Shown: piece by piece, positions 24,674-33,600 of the stretch
How the letters are laid out: every line of letters starts with the position of its first letter
Position numbering within the stretch: the first letter of the stretch is position 1
Assembly: GCA_018902545.1 (NCBI GenBank)
Contig: JAHIQM010000006.1
Coordinates: 124,001 to 188,000, forward strand
Length of the DNA stretch: 64,000 bases
DNA from: Pseudomonadota bacterium
Lineage (GTDB): Bacteria > Desulfobacterota > Desulfovibrionia > Desulfovibrionales > Desulfomicrobiaceae
Direction of reading: 5' to 3'
The notes under the pieces: model-generated
What the model was told of the DNA's origin: nothing
The model's database searches: none
What the model saw: the letters and a program-made list of their open reading frames with translations, nothing else
Position numbers and translations under genes: made by a program

Positions 24674-26257
24674 TTAGCCCTTGCGAAAGTGGCACCCGCG
24701 GCTGGTCTTGTTGCGCAGGGCCGCCGTGGTCACGATGTAGGCGGTCTGGCAGCCGTGGAAAAGATCCACGGATTCCTTGCAGATGCGGATGGACTTGTAG
24801 AAGGAGTGCAGTCTTTTGTTCAGGTTGCGCAGGTCCTCGAAGGCCCGCTCCAGACGCGGGGTGGTGCGCATGATGCCCATGTAGTTCCACATGGTGTGGC
24901 GGATGGTCGCCCAGTCCTGGTTGATGAGGGCCGGGTCTTCCATCTCCGTCCTGCCGGAGGTGATCCAGTCGGCGATGGAGTCCTGCAGGCGCTGGCACAG
25001 TTGAGTCGAACCCTCGTAGCGCTGGTGGATGTCTTCGGCTGCAGTCGTCGCCCATAAGAGCCCTTCCAGAAGCGACGTCGACGCCAAACGGTTGGCGCCG
25101 TGCACGCCGGTGCAGGCTATCTCGCCTGCCGCGTAAAGCCCGTCGAGGGTGCTGCGTCCACGGTGGTCGACGAGCACGCCCCCGCAGGAATAATGCGCCG
25201 CCGGGACCACGGGGATGGGGTCCCGGGTCATGTCCACGCCCACGTCCTTGCACTTCTGGTGGATGGTCGGGAAGCGTTTGCGCAGATTTTGATCCACGTA
25301 GTTGGCCGCGTCCAGGAACACGCAATCCTCTCCGGTTTTGAGCATCTCGTCGACGATGGCCCTGGTCACGATGTCGCGCGGGGCAAGCTCCATGCGCTCG
25401 TCGTAGCGGGCCATGAATCGCTCGCCTTTGGCGTTGAAGAGACGCGCCCCTTCGCCGCGCACGGCTTCGGAAATAAGAAATTTGCGGTCCGCGCGGTGAA
25501 ACAGGGCGGTGGGGTGGAACTGGATGTATTCCAGGTTCATGACCGTAGCTCCGGCGCGGTGAGCCATGGCCATGCCCGATCCGATGGAGGATGACGAGTT
25601 GGTCGTGTGCAGGAAAATCTGTCCCAGGCCGCCGGTGCACAGGACCGTGTAATCGGCCAGGATGGTATTCGGTTCGCCGGTTTCCGCGTTGTAAACATAT
25701 GCGCCGACACACTGGTTGTTGAGCTGGTAGCGGAATTCGAGCCTGGTGGAGTGGTGGCGCGTGGCCAAGAGGTCGATGGCGGTGCGGTTGCCAAGGATGC
25801 GGATGTTGGGATGAATCGACACCTCCTTGACCATGCTGTCCTGGATGGCGCGCCCGGTGTAGTCCGCACAGGTCAGGATGCGCTGCACCGCATGTCCGCC
25901 TTCCCGCGTTAAGTACCAGTCTCCCTGCTCCGTGCGGTCGAAGGGCACCTGCACCCGCTCGAAGAGGATCTTCTCCACGGCCCTGGGGCCTTCCTCGCAC
26001 AGGTAGCGCACGGCCGGTTCGTGGCTGTACTCCCAGCCAGCGGTGATGATGTCCTTGGCCAGTTTTTCCGGGGAGTCGTCCTTGCCGGTGTAGACGATGC
26101 CGCCCTGAGCCAGGGCCGTATTGCCGCTGTCAAGCGTCGCGCCTGAGGAGAGCAGGGTCACCTCGTGCCCCTTGTCGGCCAGACACAGGGCCGTTGTGCA
26201 ACCGGCAATGCCTGAACCGATGACCAGGACTTCGGTCTTCATGCGCGTGGGAGTCAT
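24674..26257 (-). CDS. nadB: L-aspartate oxidase
   Basis: FAD enzyme that oxidises L-aspartate to iminoaspartate, the first step of de novo NAD synthesis. 527 aa, normal length. Rossmann FAD loop VIGSGIAGCTTALCLADKG at the N terminus; NTALAQGGI and HSCGG-type region (AAHYSCGGVLVDHRG); GVHGANRLASTSLLEG near the flavin. ATG at 26255-26257 behind AGGAAA. Last gene of the nadC-nadA-nadB operon, nine nt after nadA. Confidence 0.96.
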   Translation of the reverse strand: MTPTRMKTEVLVIGSGIAGCTTALCLADKGHEVTLLSSGATLDSGNTALAQGGIVYTGKDDSPEKLAKDIITAGWEYSHEPAVRYLCEEGPRAVEKILFERVQVPFDRTEQGDWYLTREGGHAVQRILTCADYTGRAIQDSMVKEVSIHPNIRILGNRTAIDLLATRHHSTRLEFRYQLNNQCVGAYVYNAETGEPNTILADYTVLCTGGLGQIFLHTTNSSSSIGSGMAMAHRAGATVMNLEYIQFHPTALFHRADRKFLISEAVRGEGARLFNAKGERFMARYDERMELAPRDIVTRAIVDEMLKTGEDCVFLDAANYVDQNLRKRFPTIHQKCKDVGVDMTRDPIPVVPAAHYSCGGVLVDHRGRSTLDGLYAAGEIACTGVHGANRLASTSLLEGLLWATTAAEDIHQRYEGSTQLCQRLQDSIADWITSGRTEMEDPALINQDWATIRHTMWNYMGIMRTTPRLERAFEDLRNLNKRLHSFYKSIRICKESVDLFHGCQTAYIVTTAALRNKTSRGCHFRKG

Positions 26258-26266
26258 GGCGGTTTC

Positions 26267-27286
26267 CTATTTGCAGGCGGTCAGCATGCGCTCAAGGGCG
26301 AGACGTGCGGGCCGGGCTATGTGTTCCTCAACCCGCACGGGCGTGGCCGTTTCCAGGCCTTCCAGCATGCGGGAGAGATTTGCTTCGGTGATCTTGGCCA
26401 TGTTGGAGCACAGGGCCTTGCGCAGGGGGCGGACGTCCTTGTCGGGGTGCCGGGTTTTCAGCCTGTTGATCAGGTTCCATTCCGTACCGACAAAGATCGT
26501 GCTTCCGGCTGGGGCTTCGCCCACCGCCTTGATCAGGTAGGAGGTGGACCCGGAGCCGTCGGCCGCATCGACCACTTCGGGGGCGCACTCGGGGTGGACC
26601 AGGACCAGGGCCCCGGGATGGACACTACGCAGTGCGTCGATCTGGTCGGCATGAAATTTCGCGTGGATGGCGCACAGCCCGGGCCAGAGAAAGAGCCGTT
26701 GTCCGGGGCTTGCCGGGGTGACCAGGCTGCCTGCGCCGCGAACGTCAAGGCGCTTGATCTCTGTATTCTTTAGGCCCAGCTGCCGGGCCGTGTTCATGCC
26801 CAGGTTCGCATCGGGCAGAAAAAGTACGCCATCTCCCTCACCCAACGCCCAGCGCAGCATGGTCGCAGCATTGGCCGAGGTGCACACGCTGCCTCCATTG
26901 CTGCCGCACGCTGCCTTCACCGCAGCGGAGGAGTTGACGTAGGTCAGGGGGATGATGCGCCTGCCGTCCCGGTTCAGGGCCGCGATGGCCTTCTCCACCA
27001 GCGGGGCCGGGGCCATTTCCGCCATCACGCAGCTGGCATTGATGTCGGGGATGTGTACCTTCTGCTCCGGCCGGGCCAGGATGGCCGCTGTTTCGGCCAT
27101 GAAGTGCACTCCGCAGAAAACGATGTGTTCGGCCCCAAGTCCGTCGATGCGCCGGGCCAGTTCCAGGGAATCGCCCAGGATGTCGGCATGCCGGACCACG
27201 GCGTCGGACTGGTAGTGGTGGGCCAGGATGCAGAGTCTGGAACCCAGCCTGTCTTTGTGCTGCGCGATTTTTTGAGCCAGGGTCAT
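26267..27286 (-). CDS. nadA: Quinolinate synthase
   Basis: 4Fe-4S enzyme that condenses iminoaspartate with dihydroxyacetone phosphate to quinolinate. 339 aa. Seen: LAHHYQSDAVVRHADILGDS, FCGVHFMAET, YVNSSAAVKAACG, VHPECAPEVVDAADGSGST, and the conserved Cys positions expected for the cluster, including CSNMAKIT near the C terminus. I chose the ATG at 27284-27286, preceded by GGGAGGA and overlapping the nadC stop in ATGA; the longer upstream frame is inside nadC. Confidence 0.96.
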   Translation of the reverse strand: MTLAQKIAQHKDRLGSRLCILAHHYQSDAVVRHADILGDSLELARRIDGLGAEHIVFCGVHFMAETAAILARPEQKVHIPDINASCVMAEMAPAPLVEKAIAALNRDGRRIIPLTYVNSSAAVKAACGSNGGSVCTSANAATMLRWALGEGDGVLFLPDANLGMNTARQLGLKNTEIKRLDVRGAGSLVTPASPGQRLFLWPGLCAIHAKFHADQIDALRSVHPGALVLVHPECAPEVVDAADGSGSTSYLIKAVGEAPAGSTIFVGTEWNLINRLKTRHPDKDVRPLRKALCSNMAKITEANLSRMLEGLETATPVRVEEHIARPARLALERMLTACK

Positions 27287-28155
27287 GCGTCCTCCCGGGG
27301 GCTTTGTGTCAGGCGCATGGAAAAGTCCGCGACCGGGGCGGAGTGGGTGATGGCGCCGGTAGAAATGTAGGTCGGTCGCAGTTCGGCCAAGGCGCGGATG
27401 GTCGCCAGGGTCACGTTGCCGCTGATCTCCGATTCGATGTGGCCGGGGATGAGGCTCAAGGCCTTGGCCGCGGTGTCCACGGGCATGTTGTCGAGCATGA
27501 TGCGCTGGGGGGAAAGGGCGACAGCTTCGCGTACATCGTCCAGCGTCCGGCATTCGATCTCCAGGGGCGGACAAACTGCGTAGGCCGCCCGCAGCGCGTC
27601 CACGGCTGCGGTGATGGAGCCCGCCTGGTCGATGTGGTTGTCCTTGAGCATGAGCATCTCTTCGAGGTTGAGCCTGTGGTTGTGGCCGCCACCCAGGCGC
27701 ACCGCGTATTTTTCGAGATAGCGTTGTCCGGGCGTTGTCTTGCGGGTGTCGAGCACCCGCACTCCCGTGCCTTCCACCGCCCGCACGAAGCGCCGCGTCG
27801 CGTTGGCCACGCCGGAGAGGTGGCAGATGAAATTCATGATGACCCGTTCAGCCTTGAGCAAGATGGGTGCCGGACCCTTTATGCGGGCCACTTCCCGTCC
27901 GGCTTGGACATCTTCGCCGTCCTCGGCGAAAAGGGTCACGCACGGCTGGGGGTAGCCCGTGCGCTCAAGGACGATGCCGATGAGCGGCAGTCCCGCGACG
28001 AGGGTTTCTTCCTTGGCCGTGATCGACGCGTGGAGCATGGAGGTGGGCGGAAACAGGGCTTCAGAGGTCAGGTCGCGCCCGTCTTCCTCCAGGGCGAGGT
28101 CCACGAGGCGATGCAGCAGGGTGCACCGATGGTTGTCGAAGAAGAGGGAAAACAT
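27283..28155 (-). CDS. nadC: Nicotinate-nucleotide pyrophosphorylase (carboxylating)
   Basis: Converts quinolinate and PRPP to nicotinate mononucleotide, CO2 and PPi. 290 aa. Type II PRTase signatures: LDTRKTTPGQRYLEKYAV, GGGHNHRLNL, MLKDNHI, ECRTLDDV and IMLDNMPVD. ATG at 28153-28155 with AAGGA. First gene of nadC-nadA-nadB, divergent from the zinc-knuckle gene across 166 nt. Together with nadE (14749) most of the pathway from aspartate to NAD is in the window; nadD is not seen. Confidence 0.95.
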   Translation of the reverse strand: MFSLFFDNHRCTLLHRLVDLALEEDGRDLTSEALFPPTSMLHASITAKEETLVAGLPLIGIVLERTGYPQPCVTLFAEDGEDVQAGREVARIKGPAPILLKAERVIMNFICHLSGVANATRRFVRAVEGTGVRVLDTRKTTPGQRYLEKYAVRLGGGHNHRLNLEEMLMLKDNHIDQAGSITAAVDALRAAYAVCPPLEIECRTLDDVREAVALSPQRIMLDNMPVDTAAKALSLIPGHIESEISGNVTLATIRALAELRPTYISTGAITHSAPVADFSMRLTQSPREDA

Positions 28156-28194
28156 GCCGGTTCCTTGCGGGGGAAGGGTGTCTGGTTTGGCTGT

Positions 28195-28223
28195 TGACTA
28201 GGAAAAGCACCACCCGCCGTCAA
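28195..28223 (-). promoter_or_regulatory. Weak candidate promoter for nadC-nadA-nadB
   Basis: Minus strand TTGACG (28218-28223), 17 bases, TAGTCA (28195-28200). Good -35, poor -10. No recognisable NadR/NrtR/NiaR operator. Confidence 0.25.
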
Positions 28224-28321
28224 GCTCGGACTGGGCCACCTGCAGGTTGCGCTTGGCTGTGCCGCGTGTCATGTTGGCTCATGCGTTGTGTCCAAAAGAT
28301 CCACGGGTTTCGTCCCCTTGA

Positions 28322-30934
28322 ATGGAGAATCAGATGATCCGCATCGAGCCATTGCTCGCGAAGGTGACAAGACAGGTCTCGCCCAGGTTACTGGGTAACG
28401 GGTTCGTTTGCTGGCTGGTCCACTCCCAGCAGCTGCCGGTCAGCTTCCTGCAGACACTGACCGACATGGGCGGCTGGGCCCTTGCGGAAGACAACGCGCA
28501 GACCCTGTGGTTTTTTCCGTCTTCCGAGGTCATGCTGGGGCTCGCCCGGCTGTACAACTGGGCCCGGCTGCATCCCATGACCACGGCGGTGACGGTTTTC
28601 GAGGGCAGTCTGCTGGTCGATGACAAGCTCGGTCAGACCCTCAAGGTCAAGTCGGAGCTGCATGCCCTTGGAGTGGAATATCCGCGGCGGCTGGTCGTGC
28701 GCGTCAGTACGCGCCTGCGTGAGCTCGGACGCACTCTGACCGGGCTGTCCTTCAAGCATGTGCAGAATCCGGACGGACTCGTCGGCGACTGGTTCGAACT
28801 CGAAGGCAGCGAACAGGTCAGCGTGTCCTACAAGTTGAGCTGGCTGTGGATCATCCGCCCGCAGGGGGCCCGCCAGGAAAAAACCTTCTCCAAGGGGTGG
28901 CGGGCCTATTTCGACAGGCTGGAAACGGTGTTTCAGCAATACAAGGTCTCCTTCCTGCAGGCTGAAGACTACAATCTGGTTCTGCGAGTGACCTCGCACC
29001 GCGTCATGGCCGGGCTGACCGCAGAGCTTCTGTCGATGATCGAGGATAAACAGAGCCCGGCCTGGCCATGCAAGTACATGGCCGTCGAAATGGGTGATCA
29101 GGCCTTTGCCCCGGAATTCGCGAGCAAGGTTCGCTATGTCGTGGAATCCCTGGAACCGAACGCCCTGCACCTGCCCCTGTCGACCATCTACCAGCTCGCC
29201 GATTCCAGAATCGTGCCGGTGGATTCTCGTTCGTCCATGGACAATACCAAACTCAGCGACCTCTTCCAGGTCCGTTTTCACTCCAGCAAGAGTGGCCGCA
29301 GACGCGGCAGCCTGAACATCTTTCTGCCCGCAAGCCTGATCTCCGGCGGGGAGAGCCCGTGCTTTTATTGCGGACTGCGCTCGCACCTGCCGCACAAATG
29401 CCCGTCGAGGATGCTGCAGCCCGGCAACGTGCAGGTCACGGATTTGTCCCGCTTCGCCCGCCTGGACCTTGACGCCCTGACCGGCATCCTGGTCGGACTG
29501 GAAAAGCAGCTCGCCCCGGACGTGCTGCGCGGTCTGTCCAACCTGCTGGGGGATAAGAGCGACGCGGGGCTGGTTGTCAGGTCCGCCATGGAGGTCAACC
29601 TGATCTGTCAGCTGCGCATGATGGCCTCGGTCTGGCGGGCCAAGGGCAAAGAGTGGCCGCGAGGACTGGAGGAGCAGCGCCCGCAAAGCGACGCGCAGTT
29701 GTGGGAGGCGCTCGAAGCCTTGCGCACCGGGACCCCGGAACGGGCCATGGAGAAGCTCGACCATGTCGTGATCAGTTCGCCCAAGAATTATCAACCCCGA
29801 GTGCTGCTTGGATTCATGGCCATGGAGCGTGACGAGTTCAAACGGGCCGCCGGGTTTTGGGAAGAGGCGGAATCCCTGGCCTATACCAGCCTGCAACGTT
29901 CCTACATTCAGCTTTTGCAGGGGCGGCTGAAGGAAGTCTCAGGGGATTTTTCCGAGGCCATCCGCCTCTACGGCCGAGCCCTGAGCGAATCGCCACGCTT
30001 CAGTCAGGCCCGCTACAGGCAGGCCGTCTGTCTGATCAAGTCCGGATATGTGAACGAGGCCCAGGCACTTATCCGCGAACTCATCCGGGACAATCCCGAC
30101 TATTTCAGCGCCGTGCTCCTCGACCCCGAACTCGAAGGCGGGCGGTCCCACCTGCTGACCGATTTGTGGGAAATCTGGGACGAGGCCAGAACCCGGGCTG
30201 CCGAAGTCATCGGCACGGTGGAGCATCTGCCGGACCTCTTGTCCAAGTGGCTGCCCACGGATCACGATTCCTACAATATGTTCCATGTGCGCATCGAAGA
30301 CCTGAACTCCTATGCCGGAATCAACAACTACGCGTCCATGGCCAAGCTGCTGCGCGGCACCATCGCCATCCGGGCGGACATCCAGGCGCGGGTCAAGAAG
30401 GACATTCAGGAGCTTGCGAACAGACGCACGGCCATCCGCGAGCGGCTGAGGTCGATCCAGCGTGAAGCGTCCTGGTTTCCCTTTCCGGCGATGCTCGGAT
30501 CCTTCAACAAGCTTTTCAACTCCTGCGGGGAAGGGGTCAGCCTCATCGGACATCTCGATCTCTACGTTCCGGAGAAATTCCGCCAGGGCCACGAGGCCAT
30601 GCGCGAGGCCGAGCAGAATCTGGGCAAGCTCGAAAAGAATCTGCTGCTCTTGCAGGGGGTGCGCAACGGCATCCTTTTTCTCCTGTTGTCCGGCAAATAT
30701 CTGCTCATATTCGAGATCGTCGCCCTCGTCCTGGCGGGGGGATTTTCACTTGGCCTCTCCTATCTGGCTCCGGACCAGGTTGTGCTGGGACGTCATCTGG
30801 GCCAGGAGAGGTGGCTGGTCCTGAACATCACGCTCATCTTGTTTTCCTTTCTCGCCCTTGTGGCCACGGCCATCAAGACCGCGTCGCGCTTTGAGTCCTA
30901 CAAGAACGAAATCCTGGACAAGGGCGACGGATGA
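28322..30934 (+). CDS. Zinc-knuckle, TPR, membrane-anchored protein of unknown function
   Basis: 870 aa, no assigned family. Residues 347-360 (CFYCGLRSHLPHKC) are a perfect CX2CX4HX4C zinc knuckle, a motif better known from retroviral Gag and eukaryotic RNA-binding proteins. Residues about 465-600 look like TPR helices (AMEKLDHVVISSPKN, ALSESPRFSQARYRQA). A charged helical stretch (about 680-780) precedes two C-terminal membrane helices (about 785-810 and 831-851), leaving most of the protein probably cytoplasmic. No signal peptide. Start ATG 28322; a second ATG at 28334. It leads an apparent cassette with a family 9 glycosyltransferase and two helical proteins. Nucleic-acid binding is possible but unproven. 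Confidence 0.82.
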   Translation: MENQMIRIEPLLAKVTRQVSPRLLGNGFVCWLVHSQQLPVSFLQTLTDMGGWALAEDNAQTLWFFPSSEVMLGLARLYNWARLHPMTTAVTVFEGSLLVDDKLGQTLKVKSELHALGVEYPRRLVVRVSTRLRELGRTLTGLSFKHVQNPDGLVGDWFELEGSEQVSVSYKLSWLWIIRPQGARQEKTFSKGWRAYFDRLETVFQQYKVSFLQAEDYNLVLRVTSHRVMAGLTAELLSMIEDKQSPAWPCKYMAVEMGDQAFAPEFASKVRYVVESLEPNALHLPLSTIYQLADSRIVPVDSRSSMDNTKLSDLFQVRFHSSKSGRRRGSLNIFLPASLISGGESPCFYCGLRSHLPHKCPSRMLQPGNVQVTDLSRFARLDLDALTGILVGLEKQLAPDVLRGLSNLLGDKSDAGLVVRSAMEVNLICQLRMMASVWRAKGKEWPRGLEEQRPQSDAQLWEALEALRTGTPERAMEKLDHVVISSPKNYQPRVLLGFMAMERDEFKRAAGFWEEAESLAYTSLQRSYIQLLQGRLKEVSGDFSEAIRLYGRALSESPRFSQARYRQAVCLIKSGYVNEAQALIRELIRDNPDYFSAVLLDPELEGGRSHLLTDLWEIWDEARTRAAEVIGTVEHLPDLLSKWLPTDHDSYNMFHVRIEDLNSYAGINNYASMAKLLRGTIAIRADIQARVKKDIQELANRRTAIRERLRSIQREASWFPFPAMLGSFNKLFNSCGEGVSLIGHLDLYVPEKFRQGHEAMREAEQNLGKLEKNLLLLQGVRNGILFLLLSGKYLLIFEIVALVLAGGFSLGLSYLAPDQVVLGRHLGQERWLVLNITLILFSFLALVATAIKTASRFESYKNEILDKGDG

Positions 30935-31004
30935 TCGTCTGACTCCTCCCTGTGTTGCCCCTTGAGTGCGGCACTTTTGGCACGCCTTTTGTTTAAGGAT
31001 TAAA

Positions 31005-32543
31005 ATGCATACATTGGTGATAAATCTGACCCGCTTTGGCGACCTGTTGCAGACCCAACCGGTTTTCAGCGGTCTGCGCGCGCGGGGGGGGAGTGTGGAG
31101 TTGGCCTGCCTGGATACCTTCCAGGGGGCTGCGGCCTTGCTGCGTGATGTGGATCAGGTCCGGGTCCTGCCCGGGGCCCGCCTGCTGGCCATGCTCGACC
31201 GGAGCTGGCCCGAGGCCCTGGAGGAGCTGGACACATGGCTCGGCCGGACTCGGCATGCCCCTCCAGACGCGGTGCTGAACCTCACGCCGACCCTGTCCGC
31301 CCGCCTGCTGAGCAGGGCGCTCCATGAAGACCGGATCGGGGGTTTTGGTCTCGACGATCACGGGTTCGGTGAATATTCCACGCCCTGGGCCGCCTTTCTG
31401 CAGGCCGCTTCTGCCCATCGCGGATGCAGCCCCTTCAATCTGGTGGATCTTTTTCAGCGCGTGGCGGGCCTTGCTCCGGGAGAGTTCCGCCTGCGTGCGC
31501 CCGGGGCCGAGGCCCTGAATGCCGCAGACCAGCTGCTTTCGGACTGTCCCGGTTCCGGCCGCGTCGCCTTCCAGCTTGGCGCCAGCCAGGATTACCGGCG
31601 CTGGCCCGTGTCCTCCTTCGTACAGGCCGGGCGCGTGCTGTGGTCCAGAAGCGGACGCACTCCCGTGCTCCTGGGTACGGCCTCGGAGAGTCATCTGGCG
31701 CAGGAATTCATGGCCCAGGCCGACTATCCCTGCACGGACCTGACCGGACGCACCGATCTGCGGACCTTGGCCGCAGTGCTGAAGCGCACGGACCTCCTGC
31801 TGACCAACGACACGGGCACCATGCATCTGGCGGCGGGCCTGGGCGTGCCGGTGGCGGCGGTGTTTCTGGCCACGGCCCAACCCTTTGACACCGGGCCGTA
31901 CCTGGAAGGCAGTCTGAGCCTTGAGCCGGACCTGCCCTGTCACCCCTGTTCCTTCGGGGAGCGGTGCCCCCATGGTCTGGCCTGTCGGGAATCCATCGAC
32001 GGAGGGGCCGTCGGGGATTTGCTGTCCGCATACCTGGATCGCGAAGCTCTGAGTGTAGCGCCGGATTTCAGGGGCCGCGTCTGGCAGGCACGGCGCGATG
32101 AGAGCGGATTCATGGATCTTTTTTCCGTGTCCGGCCACGAGGACCATGATCGCAGCCGTTGGATACGGATTCAACGCGAAGTCTATCGTCAATTTCTTGA
32201 CCACAACTCCGGCGCGGCAACGGCGTTCTGGTCCGCTTCGGATTCCGGTTTCAGGGACGACCTGGTGCGGGATTTGGAGCGCGGAATTCTCATGCTGACC
32301 CTCATCGAAGAGCAGGGCCGGGTTTTGGCACAACGGCCGGATGCGCCCATGCGACCCAAGTTTCTGGTCAACTGTCAGAATTTAGAAGACTTTTTTTCCG
32401 GCAATGCGGCACTTGGGGTTCTTGGCCCCATGTGGCGCTTCCAGTCCAGAGCCGAGTCCGTGAGCATGCAGGCATTTCTTGAATTGTGCTTGCGCTACCG
32501 CGAACTGCTCAATGCTTTCGTGCATCGGCTTGCGCTGGCATGA
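31005..32543 (+). CDS. Family 9 glycosyltransferase with C-terminal extension
   Basis: 512 aa. Residues 1-345 are a GT9 (ADP-heptose:LPS heptosyltransferase-like) GT-B fold: VINLTRFGDLLQTQPVFSGL at the N terminus, FQLGASQDYRRWP, and the nucleotide-sugar region LLTNDTGTMHLAAGLGVP. A Cys-rich loop (LPCHPCSFGERCPHGLAC) follows, as in several GT9 enzymes. About 150 further residues at the C terminus (from roughly 365) match nothing I know. ATG at 31005 sits five bases after AAGGA; 13 upstream in-frame residues are rejected. Likely co-transcribed with the flanking genes. The acceptor could be LPS, a surface glycan or flagellin. Confidence 0.82.
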   Translation: MHTLVINLTRFGDLLQTQPVFSGLRARGGSVELACLDTFQGAAALLRDVDQVRVLPGARLLAMLDRSWPEALEELDTWLGRTRHAPPDAVLNLTPTLSARLLSRALHEDRIGGFGLDDHGFGEYSTPWAAFLQAASAHRGCSPFNLVDLFQRVAGLAPGEFRLRAPGAEALNAADQLLSDCPGSGRVAFQLGASQDYRRWPVSSFVQAGRVLWSRSGRTPVLLGTASESHLAQEFMAQADYPCTDLTGRTDLRTLAAVLKRTDLLLTNDTGTMHLAAGLGVPVAAVFLATAQPFDTGPYLEGSLSLEPDLPCHPCSFGERCPHGLACRESIDGGAVGDLLSAYLDREALSVAPDFRGRVWQARRDESGFMDLFSVSGHEDHDRSRWIRIQREVYRQFLDHNSGAATAFWSASDSGFRDDLVRDLERGILMLTLIEEQGRVLAQRPDAPMRPKFLVNCQNLEDFFSGNAALGVLGPMWRFQSRAESVSMQAFLELCLRYRELLNAFVHRLALA

Positions 32544-32599
32544 ATGTTGATGAGTGCGGACAAACGGCAAAATTATTCCCAATAGGCGGAGGACAGAAA

Positions 32600-33217
32600 A
32601 TGATCATTATAGACGGTCAGCGGAGCCCACTTGAGGTCCATCAGTTCGAAAACCTCGAGCAGATCATCGAAAAAATCATGGAAGACAGGCGTATGCACAG
32701 CCGTATCGTGACGGATGTCCTGGTCAATGATGAGGCCTTTTCGGAGATTTATCCGCACCAGGCCGAGGACATGGAAGCGTCGTACATCAAGCGGGTGGAG
32801 ATTGTTTCCGTGCCTGCGTCGGAGATGGCCCAGGACATCACCCGTGAACTGTACAAGGTCGTGACCCTGATGGGCAAGGCCGGGCGGCAGGTGGCGGATC
32901 TGTTCCGTCAGGCGGATGACGATCAGGCCCTGGAACTCTACGGAGACCTCCTGGACGTGAATCGCGATTTTTTGAACATGGTCGGCGTGCTGAGGAGCGA
33001 ATACGCTGCGGACACGTCTGAGGAATTCGAAGCGTCGCTTTCGGATCTTTCGTCGCTTTTCTCGGAGATGATCGAGATTCAGGAAAACGAGGACTGGATT
33101 CTGCTTGCGGACCTGCTTGAATACGAATACCTGCCTGTGGTCGAAAAAACCAAGAACATGGTCGCCCGTTTGCGCGATTCTGTCAGAACGACGATCAGGC
33201 AGGAAACAAATGGCTGA
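32600..33217 (+). CDS. Uncharacterised 205-aa acidic protein
   Basis: No family recognised with confidence. The first 75 residues look strand-rich (MIIIDGQRSPLEVHQFENLE, RIVTDVLVNDEAF, KRVEIVSVPA), compatible with a small beta-grasp-like module; the rest is acidic amphipathic helix (LFRQADDDQALELYGDLLD and EEFEASLSDLSSLFSEM). ATG at 32600 follows GGAGGA; the longer in-frame start at 32486 overlaps the glycosyltransferase and is rejected. It overlaps the next gene by 8 bp, so the two are coupled. Context suggests a role with the GT9/TPR cassette or a flagellar export partner. Confidence 0.72.
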   Translation: MIIIDGQRSPLEVHQFENLEQIIEKIMEDRRMHSRIVTDVLVNDEAFSEIYPHQAEDMEASYIKRVEIVSVPASEMAQDITRELYKVVTLMGKAGRQVADLFRQADDDQALELYGDLLDVNRDFLNMVGVLRSEYAADTSEEFEASLSDLSSLFSEMIEIQENEDWILLADLLEYEYLPVVEKTKNMVARLRDSVRTTIRQETNG

Positions 33218-33560
33218 GTTAAGGGACGCCTACGAACGCATCATGGCTCTGGGCCAGGAAGAGTTGGGCCTCATCGCGAACGGGGACACCGAACGCCTCG
33301 GACCGGTGTTGCAGGAGCGGGAGAGGGCCATCACGGCCTTCATGGGCAGCGACATGGACGCGCAGGACAAGGCCTTTCTGGAAAAGCTCAAAAGCGTCCA
33401 GGACATGAACATGCTCTTGCGCCATGAGGCCAGAGCCCTGCACAAGTCTCTCAAAGATGAGCTTGTGAAGGTCCGCCAGGAGAACACGCGCATCGGCGGC
33501 TACCGCAATGGGGCTCTGATCACGCCCCTGGGTCGCCATGCCTTGAATCGCAAGGGTTGA
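33210..33560 (+). CDS. Small helical protein, FliT/FlgN-chaperone-like
   Basis: 116 aa, nearly all helical: repeated charged heptads (RDAYERIMALGQEELGLIAN, VLQERERAITAF) and a C-terminal IGGYRNGAL. Size, the ER-rich helix and the ending resemble flagellar export chaperones of the FliT/FlgN type, but the similarity is too general for a firm call. ATG at 33210 after CAGGAAAC; an earlier frame extension to 33105 is not supported. It starts 8 bp inside the preceding gene. Converges with pgeF across a long hairpin. Confidence 0.65.
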   Translation: MAELRDAYERIMALGQEELGLIANGDTERLGPVLQERERAITAFMGSDMDAQDKAFLEKLKSVQDMNMLLRHEARALHKSLKDELVKVRQENTRIGGYRNGALITPLGRHALNRKG

Positions 33561-33564
33561 TTCA

Positions 33565-33600
33565 ATCAGGGCCGCTCCCCTTGCGGGGCGGCTACCTGAT
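33565..33600. terminator. Long hairpin between two convergent genes
   Basis: ATCAGG (33565-33570) pairs with CCTGAT (33595-33600), and GCCGC (33571-33575) with GCGGC (33588-33592), with an inner CCC/GGG. No T tract on either strand, so it may act as a processing or barrier structure rather than a classical terminator. The pgeF stop codon lies inside it. Confidence 0.35.

Noticed and set aside
30978-30993. TGGCACG-N4-TTGTT, sigma-54-like motif before the family 9 glycosyltransferase
   Set aside because: The predicted start site (about 31002) would fall after the AAGGA ribosome site of the ATG at 31005, and -12 GC reads GT.
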